Assembly: GCA_958009055.1 (NCBI GenBank)
Contig: OY253650.1
Coordinates: 1 to 64,000 of the forward strand
DNA: 64,000 nucleotides
Origin: Choricystis sp. odSpoLacu1
Lineage: Eukaryota; Chlorophyta; Trebouxiophyceae
Direction of reading: 5' to 3'
The position numbers were made by a program, and so were the translations under genes. The notes beneath the pieces were generated by a model. That model saw only the letters and a program-made list of their open reading frames with translations. It was not told the DNA's origin and did no database searches. Positions 21,629 to 32,874 of the stretch are shown here, in pieces (the stretch's first letter is position 1; each line of letters opens with the position of its first letter).

Positions 21629-24600
21629 ATGAACCAGTACCAGTGAGTGTTGGTGGTGTGGTTGGCGTGGGGGGCGGCGGGCGGCGGGGTGAACACAGAG
21701 CGCGCCGCACGAAATCTTGCGGTCCGGCCCACCCTCCTGCCGACCCCCCTCCCTCCCACCCCACACACACACCAACAGCATCTACGAAGCCATCGGCCGG
21801 GGCGCCCACACCACCGTCTACAAAGGCCGCAAAAAGAAGACGCTGGATTATGTGGCCGTCGCGTCGGTCGACAAAGCGCGGCGCCCGCGCGTGCTGCGCT
21901 CCGTGCGCGCAATGCACGCCCTCACCCACCCCAACGTGGTGACCTTCCACGCCTGGTACGAAACCAGCAACCACCTGTGGCTCATCCTGGAGTACGCGGC
22001 GGGCGGGTCGCTGGCTGCGTTGATGGCGGCGGATGGTGCGCTGCCGGAGAGTGCAGCGTGTGACCTGGGCGCCGGAGTGGCAGCGGGTCTGGCCGCCCTC
22101 CACACCGCGGGCGTGCTGCACTGCGACCTCAAACCAGCGGCCGTGCTGCTGGACGAGACCGGGGTCGCCAAGGTGGCGGGGCTGGGCCTGGCGACACGCG
22201 CGCCAACCGCGCGGCGTGGGGGTGCGAGCGCCGCGCGCGAACCCCCGCCCCCAGACGCGCGCCCGCGCACCGGATCTCCCGCCTACATGGCCCCCGAACT
22301 CTTCCTCCCCGGGGGCGCGCCCTCGACCGTGTCCGACCTGTACTCGCTGGGGTGCCTGCTGTACGAACTGCTGGCGGGGCGGCCCCCGTTTGTGAGGCGG
22401 GGAGGGGGTGATGGTGATCGGCCGACCTCCCTGCGCGCCCTCATCGCCGACGTCCTGTGCCGCCCGCCGCCACCGTTGCCAGCGACCGCATCCCCTGCCG
22501 CGGTGGAGTTGGTCATGGCGCTGCTGGCCAAGGCACCTGGCGACCGGCCGTCGTGGCCCGCCGTCGCGGCTTCGCGGTTTTGGGCGCACCCGCTACCGGG
22601 GGCGCCGCCCGCGTCGCCGCCGCCGCTGGCGCCCGTGGCTCCCGCCGACTCCACCGCCTGGGCGACCGCCCTGACCGCCGCCACCCGCAAACTGGTGAAC
22701 GGGCGGCCGCCCAGCGCGCGCGGCGACGACGACGACGGCGCGCAGCCGTCTGGTGTTGCGACCGCGGCCGCCCCCCCCGGCGACGTTCTGCTGACGCGGC
22801 ACGATGCTGAAGTCGACTTTGGGGATGTGGAGGCGGGCGACGTGGAAGCGTTGATGAGTGGAGGGGGGGCGTTGGGGGAAGAGCGTGGGCGGCCGGTCAG
22901 TGCCGCCGCGGCCGCGCTGGTTGCCCTCTCGGTCGCCCGCCCACCAAGCGCGCCGAAGCCGCCACCACCACCATCCACGCTGCCGTCTCCATCCACCTCC
23001 ACGCCGCCACCTTCCCTGACCGCCCTGGCCTGGCACGCACGCGCAGACACCGCCGCGTCCCCCGTCGCTGGGCGTACGCCCGATGATGCGCTCCCCCCCG
23101 CCGACGCGGCCGCCCTGCCCCCGGATGCCGCCACCCCCCTGGAAACGGTTCTCACAGGTGGTCCCTCCGCCCTGGACGCCAAACTGGCGGCTTTGTACCG
23201 AGGCCTGGCGTCGCGCGGTGCACATGCACACGCGGTCGACGCTCTCCTCTGTCGCGCTGGTGCCCTCGCCGCCGCCGGCGACGCCCCCGTCGCAAACGTG
23301 CTTGTCAGCTCGTCCCTCACCCTGCTGCTGATTCGGCGGCTGCGCGCCGCCGCCGACGGGCGGGGCGCGTGGTGGAGCGGCAGCGGCGACGCGAGTGCGG
23401 TGGAGGCAGCCACTCCCACCACCACCACCGACCTCCCCGCCCGCGCTGCCACCACGCTGGGCCTGCTGCTGCGCCACGCCACCTTCGTGGCTGATGAAGT
23501 CGCCGACGCCGACCTGGTGGGCGTGCTGGCTGCGGTGGCGGCGGGAGGCGTGGGCGGGAGCGCGGTGTCGCCACGCGCCGCGCGCGCGGCGGCGGCCGCG
23601 CTGGCTGAAGCTCTGTATTACGCGGCCACCCGCCCCCCAGGCGATGGCGACGGACCCTGGGCTGCAGCCTCCGTCGTGTCAGACGCGCTGCCGGGGTTGG
23701 TAGGGGCTGCCGATGGCGCCTTGGCAGCCGCGACGGCAGCCGGCGTCGCCAACGTTTTTGGCGCGGCGGCAACCGCGGGCGCCGCCGCCCCGCGCTGGGT
23801 GGCGGCCCTGGCCACGCCTGCGCTTGTGACCACTTTGGCGACTGTGTGTGTCCGTGCTGACGCTCCCGCGGCGGCGGGAGCAGCGGCGGCCGCGCTGGCG
23901 CGCGCGCTGCGCGTCGCACCCGAGCGCGCGGGCGCAGCCGCACTCTCGTTTGCCTCCCCCCCTGCCTGGGCCTGGCTCGCCCCCGGCGGCCCGTCCCGGC
24001 CGCGCGCCCCCATGCTGGCCGCCCTGGCAGCCCTGCTGGCGTGCCCCGACACCGCCACCGCCGTGCTGCCGCCCTGCGACGCGGACGCCGCGGCCGCACT
24101 GGCAGCTGCGGCCGACGACGGCGCCGCGCCGCCCGCCGCGCGCGGCCGCGCGTTGGTGGTCGCCGGCCTCCTGCTGTCTGCTCGCCCGCCCTTCCTGTGC
24201 GCCGCCACGTCGGCCCGCCTGCTGCGCGCGGCGGACCGGGTGGCCACGTCGGCGACGGGTGATGTGTACTGCCGAGACGCCGCAGCCGGCCTGCGCGGCG
24301 GTGCCGCGCGCGCGGCCGCTGCACTCCTCGCCAACGCGGCCACCGCCCTGGCGGAGGGTGAGCCAGCCGACGCCGCCCAACTAGCGGCCTGCATATCTGC
24401 CGTGGCGGCGGGTGGAGGGGCGGGAGGCGACTCGGCGGCCGTGGTGGCCGCCCTCGCGCGCGCGCTGACCATCGCGGAGCACGCGCCCGCCTCGCGCCCC
24501 TCCTCGGCCGCCACCGGCTCTCCGCCCACCGTGGACGCTGCCCGCACGCGGGCTGCGTTGCTGTCTGCCTGTGAAGCGTTGCTGCTGGTGCGAGCACCCG

Positions 24601-25572
24601 GGTGTGGCCCCGAGGCAGGGGCGTTGGTGGTGCTGGTGGCGCCGGTGGTTGCCCTCGCCACCGCGCCAGTGGCGGGCGGCGACAGCGACGCCCCTGCAGA
24701 CGATGGCGCCACCCTTTCCCGGCGCGAGAGTGAACGCGTTACAGGTCTGAGGCTGCTGGCCGCCCTGGCCGAGCGCGCGGCGCGCGACGGGCGCGGCGAG
24801 TTGGCCGACGCTGTTGCTGCTTTCCTGCCCGCCGCCACCGCGGCCGGCCTCGCCTCCCCGCCGCCCGCCCCTCTCTTCGCCTGCCGCCTGGCAGCCGCCA
24901 ACCCTGCTCTGGCGGGGCGCGCGCTGGACAGCGACGTCGGCGTGCTGGACGCAGCAGCAGGCGCGGCAGCCGCGGGGCGCGGCGGCGCCGCCGCACTGGA
25001 CCTGTGCGCAGCCGCCCTGACGCGCGGCGCGCGCGTGCGTGGGGCAGCGACCGCTGCCGTCGCATCATTGGCACGCTGCGCTGCTGGCGACGGTGGCCAG
25101 GGAGAAGCGGCCGCGGCGGCACGTCTGCTGACAGCGGCCGCTGGCGCGGGCGCGGCGCCATCACCTTCGGCCGTGGCCGCCGCCGCCCCCCCCCCTGCTG
25201 GCCGCCGCCACCTCCACCCCAGGCGACAGCGATGCCGCCATCGCGCTGGCAACTCTGGCGTGTGCCCACCCTGGCCCCGCGGCCGCCGTGCTGTTGACGC
25301 CGGCAGCAGCCGCTGCGCTGGCGTCCGCGCGCGGGGCAGCCACCGCGGGCGCCGCGACCGCGGCCGCACTGCTGCGCGCGGTGGCCGCCGCCGCCGCTGC
25401 TGCTGCCGCCCCAGCCGGCCTGCTGCCCCGCGCCAGCGTGGCTGCATCGGACGCGGTGAGAGCGTTGCGCATGGAGGCCACCGCGCTGGCGGCGCGCCCA
25501 CCGTCAGACGCGGCTGCGGCAGCGGCCGCGGCTGCGACAGCCGCGCTGGACGCGGCGGCAGTTGCTGGTTGA
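21629..25572 (+). CDS. RUK: RUNKEL/ULK4-type pseudokinase with HEAT-like C-terminus (one homopolymer frameshift)
   Basis: Exon 1 is 21629-21642 and exon 2 runs from 21779. The kinase-like domain (residues 5-280) tracks ULK4/RUNKEL: IYEAIGRGAHTTVYKGRKKK, HPNVVTFHAWYETSNHLWLI, and SPAYMAPELF. Catalytic motifs are degenerate. The VAIK lysine position lies in VAVASVDK, HRD is HCD, and DFG is replaced by GLG. It is therefore a predicted pseudokinase. About 900 Ala-rich helical-repeat residues follow. In plants RUNKEL organises phragmoplast microtubules in cytokinesis, and ULK4 acts in cilia and neurons. The frame breaks at the C-run 25186-25195. A one-base shift there restores an Ala-rich C-terminus ending at 25572. 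Confidence 0.88.
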
Positions 25573-25735
25573 TGCTTTTTGTGTGAGAAAGTGCGAGTGT
25601 GTGTTTTCCTGCAGTTGTGTGACGTATTTTTCGCTACAAAAACCAATGAAGAACGCGTGATGTTTGACTCTCCTGTGACTGTCTCTATTCGTCAAAAAAA
25701 CAAAAAAGAATCCTCAACACTCTCCCTCCCTCTTT

Positions 25736-27106
25736 CTACACCCCCACCCCCCGCGCCCCATCCCCCGCCCCATCCAGCAGCAGCGACCGGGACCGCAGGC
25801 GGGACGGCGGGCGGGGGCGGGCCGCCCGGCGAATGACGGCAGAGGACTGCGGCGCGCCGTCGCTCGTGCCGCCGTCACTCCCTTCCTCATCATCCAGCGC
25901 CACCCGGCGCAGCGCGTCCAGGGCCAGGGCTTCAGGGGACGTCGTCTGCTCCCTAGCCGCTGCCGCCAGCAGCATGATGGCTCGGTCGACGGCGCGTTTG
26001 GCGGTTTGGCCTCCGACAGGGGGCGCCAACCGCGCGCCCACCTCAGTCCACGGCCGCACGCGCGGTGTGCCCCTTTTGCCGCCGTCGCCCTCGCCCAGCC
26101 TGTAGCGCAGGGCCAGGCACAGAGCTTCTTCGGAAGGCAGGGTGGACAGCAGGTTTTGGACGGCGGCCTTGACGTCGGCCGCGGTGGCTGCGTTCCACAC
26201 TTCCGACGACGCGCTGTCCACGTCCGTCCTCTCGGCCGCGGCCTCAGACGCGACATCGTCCTCGCCCATCAACTCGTCTGTGGTGTCAGAGACCGTGGCC
26301 TCCAGCGCCGAAAAGGAGACGTCGTCAGTGTGGTATGAGAACGCGGCCGCCGCTTCGGCGGGCGACAACCGCACGCGCGCCATCATCTCGGCGCGCGTGG
26401 GGTCCCTGCCCAGCCTCTTGGCCAGCTCTGTTTCTGCGGTCCTCATTTTGACGACCGCGCCAGACAGGACGGACGGCGTGGCGGTGACGAGGCGGCGTTC
26501 GACGTTGGCCACATTCAGAATGGCGCCCCGCACGCTGGGCCCTGCCAGCCCGCCAAAGGGGCCGATGGCCGGGTCGTACGCGGCGGCTGCCGCCAGCAGG
26601 GCGGCCTCACCCTCCAGGATGAGGTCGTCCAGGGGGACGGACGGCACGCGCAGCGCCACGCGTTTCGCAGAGTGCACCGCAATCCCCCGGTGCCGCGCCC
26701 GGATGGCGGCCTCGGCCGCCGCGCCGGCAGCCAGGATGGAGGCGAGGCGGGGCGGGGTGAGACCCGCGGCTGCCGCCCACGCGGCAGCGTGCGAGGCGGG
26801 GGTGTCGAGGGCCCGCGCACGCGCGGGTTCCACGGCTTCGACGGCGCGCAGTTGCTTGACTGCCGCGCACAGGGTGGCGTCATCCAACGCAGACGGTGGT
26901 GGCGGCGGCAGGGTGCGGGGGCGGCGGGGCGCGGCGCGGCGCGACGCGATGGCGCGCGAGCGCGATGCTCGCGTGTCGGCCGCGGTGGGGGCGGCGGGTG
27001 GGGGGGCGCGCGGGACGGGTGCAGGTGCACGAGTCACCAGAGGCGCCCCGCGGGGCGGCGCTCCCCGCGGGGTGGGTGGGGCGCGCGACGCGGCGGGCGC
27101 AGACAT
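25736..27106 (-). CDS. SIG: Plastid sigma-70-type RNA polymerase sigma factor
   Basis: This is a single exon of 456 aa from ATG 27106. Nuclear-encoded sigma factors direct the plastid bacterial-type RNA polymerase to promoters. The first about 65 residues are Arg/Ala/Pro-rich (transit peptide). A region-1.2-like helix follows, then region 2 (VPLDDLILEGEAALLAAAAA then YDPAIGPF...VRGAILN). Region 3 is present (AETELAKRLGRDPTRAEMMA), then a region 4 candidate (LSTLPSEEALCLALRYRLG...WTEVGARL...AKRAVDRAI). Region 2.4 is weakly conserved, so promoter specificity may be unusual. It is head-to-head with MsrB, with 104 bp between starts. Confidence 0.85.
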   Translation of the reverse strand: MSAPAASRAPPTPRGAPPRGAPLVTRAPAPVPRAPPPAAPTAADTRASRSRAIASRRAAPRRPRTLPPPPPSALDDATLCAAVKQLRAVEAVEPARARALDTPASHAAAWAAAAGLTPPRLASILAAGAAAEAAIRARHRGIAVHSAKRVALRVPSVPLDDLILEGEAALLAAAAAYDPAIGPFGGLAGPSVRGAILNVANVERRLVTATPSVLSGAVVKMRTAETELAKRLGRDPTRAEMMARVRLSPAEAAAAFSYHTDDVSFSALEATVSDTTDELMGEDDVASEAAAERTDVDSASSEVWNAATAADVKAAVQNLLSTLPSEEALCLALRYRLGEGDGGKRGTPRVRPWTEVGARLAPPVGGQTAKRAVDRAIMLLAAAAREQTTSPEALALDALRRVALDDEEGSDGGTSDGAPQSSAVIRRAARPRPPSRLRSRSLLLDGAGDGARGVGV

Positions 27107-27210
27107 CGAGGCACGCGTCGTTATCCTTCTCTCGCGTGTGGCCTCCTGTCGCACGCGCAGACACGTCTTTCCGTCTCGGCGCTCCACACACACCTCCACA
27201 GAAGCCAAGA

Positions 27211-27798
27211 ATGCGTGTCCCTTCCCTTCACCGCACCGCCCCGGCCTCGCTGCCGCGCGGCCGCACCATGCCTCCCCGTGCATCCCCATCCGACGCCCCC
27301 ACCCCTCCCCCCTCCCTCGTGCGCCGCACGCTGCTCGCCCTCGGCCTCGCGACCGCCACCGCGCCCTCCGCCTCCGCCGCCCAGCCCACCGCGTCCCGCC
27401 CCGACCTGCCTCAGTCCGACTCCGAGTGGAAGGCCAAGCTGACGCCCGCGCAGTACAACGTGCTGCGGCGGGCGGGCACGGAGCGGGCGTTCACGGGGGC
27501 GTACTGGGACAACAAGGCGGAGGGTGTGTACAAGTGCGCGGGGTGCGGCACCCCCGTCTTCGAGTCGGCGTACAAGTATGACAGCGGCACCGGGTGGCCG
27601 TCCTTTGGCAAGGAGATGGAGGGCAACGTGGCGTATGAGAAGGACACGTCGATCCCGTTCATGCCGCGCACCGAGGAGCACTGCGCCGTGTGTGGCGGCC
27701 ACCTGGGCCACGTGTTCAACGATGGGCCTAAAGCGATGGGGGGCAAGCGCCACTGCATCAACAGCGCGGCCCTGGAGTTTGTGCCCAAGGGCAAGTAG
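27211..27798 (+). CDS. MSRB: Peptide methionine-R-sulfoxide reductase MsrB
   Basis: This is a single exon of 195 aa. MsrB reduces methionine-R-sulfoxide in proteins. Seen are two zinc CxxC pairs (CAGCG and CAVCGG), GTGWPSF, GHVFNDGP, and the catalytic Cys in RHCINSAALEF. The N-terminus is bipartite. A Ser/Arg/Pro-rich plastid-type stretch comes first, then RR followed by a hydrophobic run ending Ala-x-Ala (VRRTLLALGLATATAPSASA). That layout resembles a Tat-type thylakoid-lumen signal. It shares a short bidirectional promoter with the sigma factor. Confidence 0.96.
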   Translation: MRVPSLHRTAPASLPRGRTMPPRASPSDAPTPPPSLVRRTLLALGLATATAPSASAAQPTASRPDLPQSDSEWKAKLTPAQYNVLRRAGTERAFTGAYWDNKAEGVYKCAGCGTPVFESAYKYDSGTGWPSFGKEMEGNVAYEKDTSIPFMPRTEEHCAVCGGHLGHVFNDGPKAMGGKRHCINSAALEFVPKGK

Positions 27799-28063
27799 GC
27801 GTGTGTGGCCTGGTGTTTGGTTGGGGAGGTGGTGCGCCGCTTTTGTTTGCAAAAAACACACACAAGAAACCAAGGTGTCAAAAAACAGAGGCACACACAA
27901 AGGTGTGCATTCGGACAGCGTGTGCCCCAGAACACACGCTGTGGGCGCAGGGGGAGAGGGTGTGATCCACGAAAATCACTGCGCCGCTCTCGGACCACAA
28001 ACCTCCCCTCTTTTCACCTTCTCCGTCACCCTCCCTCTCCCCACACACACACACCAAGCCACA

Positions 28064-29301
28064 ATGGCCTCCTTTGCCCGCGTCTCCACCCCTGTCCGTC
28101 GGACCACGTCCCGGGGCGGCCCCGTGCGCGTCGTCGCTAAGGGCGACGGCGCGCGCGTCGACCGCTCGTCCAAGAACGACGTCATGTGAGAGTGGAGGGA
28201 GGAGGTGGGAGGGGCAGGGGCGTCGCGGGTGCTGCCTGCGCGCGTGTGAGCCCGCGCATTGGGGGCGAGGGAGAGTGTGGGGGCGGGGCGGGCCCGGTAC
28301 TCCCACCACCAAGCCGCCCTGGCCAAACGACTGACAATTTTCGCGCCCTCCCCCCCCCCCCCCCCCCCTCCAGCGTCTCGCCCTCGATCCTGTCCGCCAA
28401 CTTTGCCAACCTGGGCCAGCAGGTGCGTGTGCAGTGTGTGTGTGTGTGTTGGTGGGAGGACAGGGAGCAGAGAGCGCAGCACGCAGACCGCGAACAACGC
28501 ACGCGCTCTGGCGCGCTGGCGTGGGCGGCCCCTCGCTCACACGCCCCCTCTCCCTCTCCTCCTCCCACCCCTCAGGTCGTTGACGTCGTGCAGGCGGGCG
28601 CTGACTGGGTGCACGTGGACGTCATGGACGGCCGCTTCGTGCCGAGTGAGTGGTTGGTTGGTGGTGGGAGCGAGGCGCGCGAATTCGGGGCGACCTTTGC
28701 CCTCCACTCACTGTCCTCCCACCCACACCCCCACACCCACACAGACATCACCATCGGCCCCCTCGTCGTGGACGCCATCCGCCCCCTCACCGACGCCGTG
28801 CTGGACACTCACCTCATGATTGTGGAGCCTGAACAACGCATCGCCGACTTCGCCAAAGCGGGGTCCGACATCATCTCCGTCCACGCTGAACAGTCGTCCA
28901 CCATCCACCTGCACCGCGTCGTCAACGCCATCAAAGACTTGGGCGTCAAGGCTGGTGTCGTCCTCAACCCGGGCACCCCGCTGTCCGCGATTGAAGAAGT
29001 TTTGGAGATCGTCGACCTGGTCCTCCTCATGTCGGTCAACCCGGGCTTTGGCGGCCAAAAATTCATTGAATCCCAGGTCGACAAAACGCGCCGCCTCAAA
29101 GCCATGTGCAACGCGAGCGGCGTCAACCCGTGGATCGAGATTGATGGTGGGGTGACGCCCGCCAACGCGTACAAACTGATAGATGCGGGCGCCAACGCGC
29201 TCGTCGCCGGCTCTGCCGTCTACGGCGCCTCCTCCTACGCGGACGCCATCAAGGGCATCAAGACGTCCAAGGCGCCGGTGGCCAACGGGGTGGCGGTTTG
29301 A
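28064..29301 (+). CDS. RPE: Ribulose-phosphate 3-epimerase, plastid
   Basis: The exons are 28064-28185, 28374-28422, 28576-28645 and 28745-29301, giving 265 aa. The enzyme interconverts ribulose-5-phosphate and xylulose-5-phosphate in the Calvin cycle and pentose phosphate pathway. The TIM-barrel motifs are all present: [28 protein letters not shown] with metal ligands His and Asp, [30 protein letters not shown], and [13 protein letters not shown] with the catalytic Asp. The N-terminus ([18 protein letters not shown]) fits a plastid transit peptide. Intron 1 ends with an 18-base poly-C tract. Confidence 0.97.
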
Positions 29302-29569
29302 TGTGTGGTGAGGGAGAGTGAGAGGAGAGATTTTTTATTTTTATTTTTTGTGTCGTTTGTTTTTGGATTGTCGAGGCGCGCGCGCGCCCTCCCGACCACC
29401 ACGCCACAACGGCACACGCGGCGTGTTTTTTGGTTGTGTGTGAAAAAGAAAGGAAAACAACACACCATCATGCTTTGTTTTGAGGGCGGATGCAATAAAC
29501 ATGGTCGGGACAGATGAAAAAATGCAGCGCGGTGTCTGTCTCTCTCTCTCTCCCCCACCAACCCTGTCT

Positions 29570-32500
29570 TCACTCCACCACACTCATCTTGGCCAGCAGC
29601 CGCAATGCATCCACACCCACCCCCGGCAGCGACGCCGCCAGCTCGGGCAGCGGGTCGCGGCCTGCCGCGACCGCGCCGCGCGCGCGCGAGAGCGCGCCTG
29701 CCGCGCCGGGCGGCACCCCCGCCCCAGCTAGCAGGGAAGCGGCCGCGTCCACAAGGGCAGGAGGGGCAGACGCAGGCACGCTCCCGTTCACCAACGCGGC
29801 GGCCACTGGCAGCGCGTCCGCAGCCGCAGCTGCCAGGCGGTGCCACCTCGCGTCCGCCGCCGCGCCGCGCGCGGCCGAGTCCCACCGATCCACCCCGGGC
29901 GGGGGCGGGGGGCGGCGGCTGTGGGACCTGCGGCGGCCGGCGGGGGCGGGGGAGCCGTCGCGCGAGGAGGGAGGGGAGGGAGCGCCAGGCAGAGGGAGGG
30001 CGGTGACAGCAGCAGTGGCGTCACTGGCTTGGCTGCTGTCGTCGTCGCCACTCGAACGACCACCATCAGAGCCATCAGGCGTGGCCAGCGGCGACCGGCC
30101 GTCCACTGTGTCACCTCCCCTGCCACGCGCTGCCAGACTCGCCGCCCGCACGACCGCCGCCCCCACAGCCGACGGTGATGCGGCCGCCGCGCGCGCGAGC
30201 GCCACCCCCGCCGCACACAGCGCGGGGGACGCGCCCCCCGCCAGCGCGCGCGCGGCGGGCGCGCCGCCGCCCGCACCCAGCGCAGCCAGCACACACAACG
30301 TGTGCGCGTCTCCAGGCAGGGAGGCGGTGCGATCCAGGACGACGGCGTCGGCGAGCGTTGCCGCGAGCGCGCGCGCGAGCGCGGCGTCGCGCCCCGGCGC
30401 CGCGCGCGTGCGCCACCCACCCACCACCGCCGCCAACTGGGTGGTGGCCGGGTCTGCGCCAAACCGGGTGCACAGCTCTGGTCCGCTCGCTCCCACGGCG
30501 GCTGCTCCGCCGGGGGGGCCGTCCCGCAGCGCGGCCGCCAGCCTGGACGCGGCGCCGCCGCCGCGCGCGCCGTGCGTGGCCGCGCCCGCCGCGCGGCGCA
30601 CGTGCAGCCGCCGGGACGCGTACAGCGCGTCCAGGGCGGGCCCCGTGACGCGCACCGGCCAGAAGCGGGCGTCGCCGATGCGCAACGCTGCCACGTGGGC
30701 GCGCTCGGGCAGGAGGCCGGGCGCGCGCACGAGGGAGGGCACCGCGCCCACCGGCGCAGACGCCGACGCCTCCACCACCACTGGCGCCCGCGTCAGCAGG
30801 CGGGACGCGGCATCCACCACCTCCAACCGCCTGGGTTCAGCCGCCAAGGCGTACAGGTGGCGCAGGGGCTGCACATACTGCCGCATGTCGGGCGGGGAGA
30901 CGGGCAGCGCGGGCCAGAGGGCGGTGACGAGCGCGGCGGTCGCGCGGGGCGACGTGCCAAACGAGGACCGGCCACCCCCCAGGAACAGGAAGCCGAGGGC
31001 CATGGCCACCGCCACGTGGGAGCCATGGGTGACGGCGCCCGGGCCGCCCGCCACCGTCAACCGCCGGCGCAGCCCCCGCACCAGGCGCAGCGCGGCGTCA
31101 TCCCCGCTCCCCGCCATGACCGCCCCCAACGCCACCGCCGACGCGCACGCCGCCCCCTCCACATCGTGCCGATCCAGCCGCCCCCACACGGCGGGCGTGC
31201 CGGCACTGGCGTCGGGGGCGCGCGCCTTGGCGTCCAGCAGGTCGAGGACGAGCGCGTGGAGGGTGCGCGCGGCCGCGGCGCACCCCGTCCCCGCGTACCG
31301 CACCCCCAGCGCGGTGGCCGCCCCCGCCAGCGCGGACACGTGGGCCAGGGCAGCGGCCTCCAGGTCAGGGCCGGGCGGGGGGCGGCGGCCAGCAGCGGCA
31401 GCAGCGGCCGCCGCGTCCTGCGACGCTTGCAGCGCGGGCAGTGACGCGCACGCCGCGCGCGGCAGCTGGGCCGCCACCCACGACGCGTCCGGGGTGATGC
31501 CATCCCACAGCACCAGGGCCCGAGCCAGCGTGCGCACCGCCACCAGGTCGGGGCGGATGCGGGTGAGTTCGTAGGGGGTGGCGGGAGGGGCGAGGAGGGC
31601 CGCGACAGCGGCGTCTCCGCTTCGCAAATAAATCAACCCCAGCGCGGCCGCTGCCCCTGGCGTCGTGGCCACGATGTTGGGTTGCCTCCCCTCCAGCACC
31701 AGCACGGGGGCTCCCGCGTCGGGTGGAGGGGGCGGGGCAGCGGCCGCGGCGGCCGGGGCGGCCGCGCGCGCGTCGTCGGCGGCGGCACGCGCGTTGCCGT
31801 CGCCGCACGCCGACCCTCCACCCGCCCCCAGCCGCGCCGCCAGCCGCGCCAGCAGCGCGTCCCCACCCCCCCCCGGACCCCGCCCCCGGGCCAGGCACGT
31901 CATGCCCAGGGCCAGGCCCGCGGCCAGGGAGTAGGCTTCCCCTTCCGCCGACGTTTGATCCCGCGTCGCGGGCGCGCCGTCGGGCGGCGGCGGCGGCGGC
32001 GCCCCCCCCGCGGGGCGCCGCCCCACCTCGTCCGCCAGCGCTGTGGCGGTGGGGGCGTGGCCGGAGCCTAGGTGCAGCAGGCCGACACCGACCAGGGCGG
32101 CAGCTTGGAGAGGGGGAGGGAGTTCAAGGTCGGGGTGCCCCGCGGGGTGCCGCGTCGGCACGTGCAGGAACAGGGCGCGCGCGGTGGCCGCGTGGCAGGT
32201 GCCCAGGCGGGAAGCTGAGACACCCAGCAACAAGCCCAGCGCGGTGGGATGGTGTTCGGTGGCCAGGGCGCGGAAGACATCAGCGGAGGAGAGAGACGCC
32301 AGCCGCCCGCGCAGGCCCACCCCCAACAACAGCCCACCGTGCGCGTAGGTGGGAGACGGGGGGCGGACACCCGCCAACCAGGCCCGGTCATCGGGGGAGG
32401 AGGCGGCGCCGCCGTCGGCGGGGGAGGCGAGGGCAAGCCCCGCCGCGACGCCGTTGTGAAACTCAGCCCAGGCAGTGAGTTCATTGGCAGCCCCTCTCGC

Positions 32501-32842
32501 AGGCGCAGGAGGCACGGAGGCAACATCCAGGGCGACGGTGGGGCCGGCGCCACCCTCCAGGGCGCCCGCCATGATGAGGGGAGGGATGGTGAGGGGGGAC
32601 GCGGGGGGGGGCGGCCGCGTGCCGAGAGTCAGCGCGCCGTGCCCCAGCGGCGCCGCCAGCGCCCTCACCGCGTGCGCGGTCAACCGCTCCTGCAGGGCAC
32701 GATCGGCGTCCACGCCCGCGGGGGGAGGGGGCACCACCACGGGGAAGGGGCGGGAGGAGTCGAGGGCGGAGGCGACGAGGGCGAGGCGCCCGTCGCGCGA
32801 GAAGCGGAGGCGGGTGGCGGCGTCGGCCAGCCTGGCAAAGGG

Positions 32843-32874
<32 letters not shown>

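Noticed and set aside
23618..25501. 627-aa open frame on the minus strand
   Set aside because: It is antisense to the helical-repeat part of RUNKEL/ULK4.
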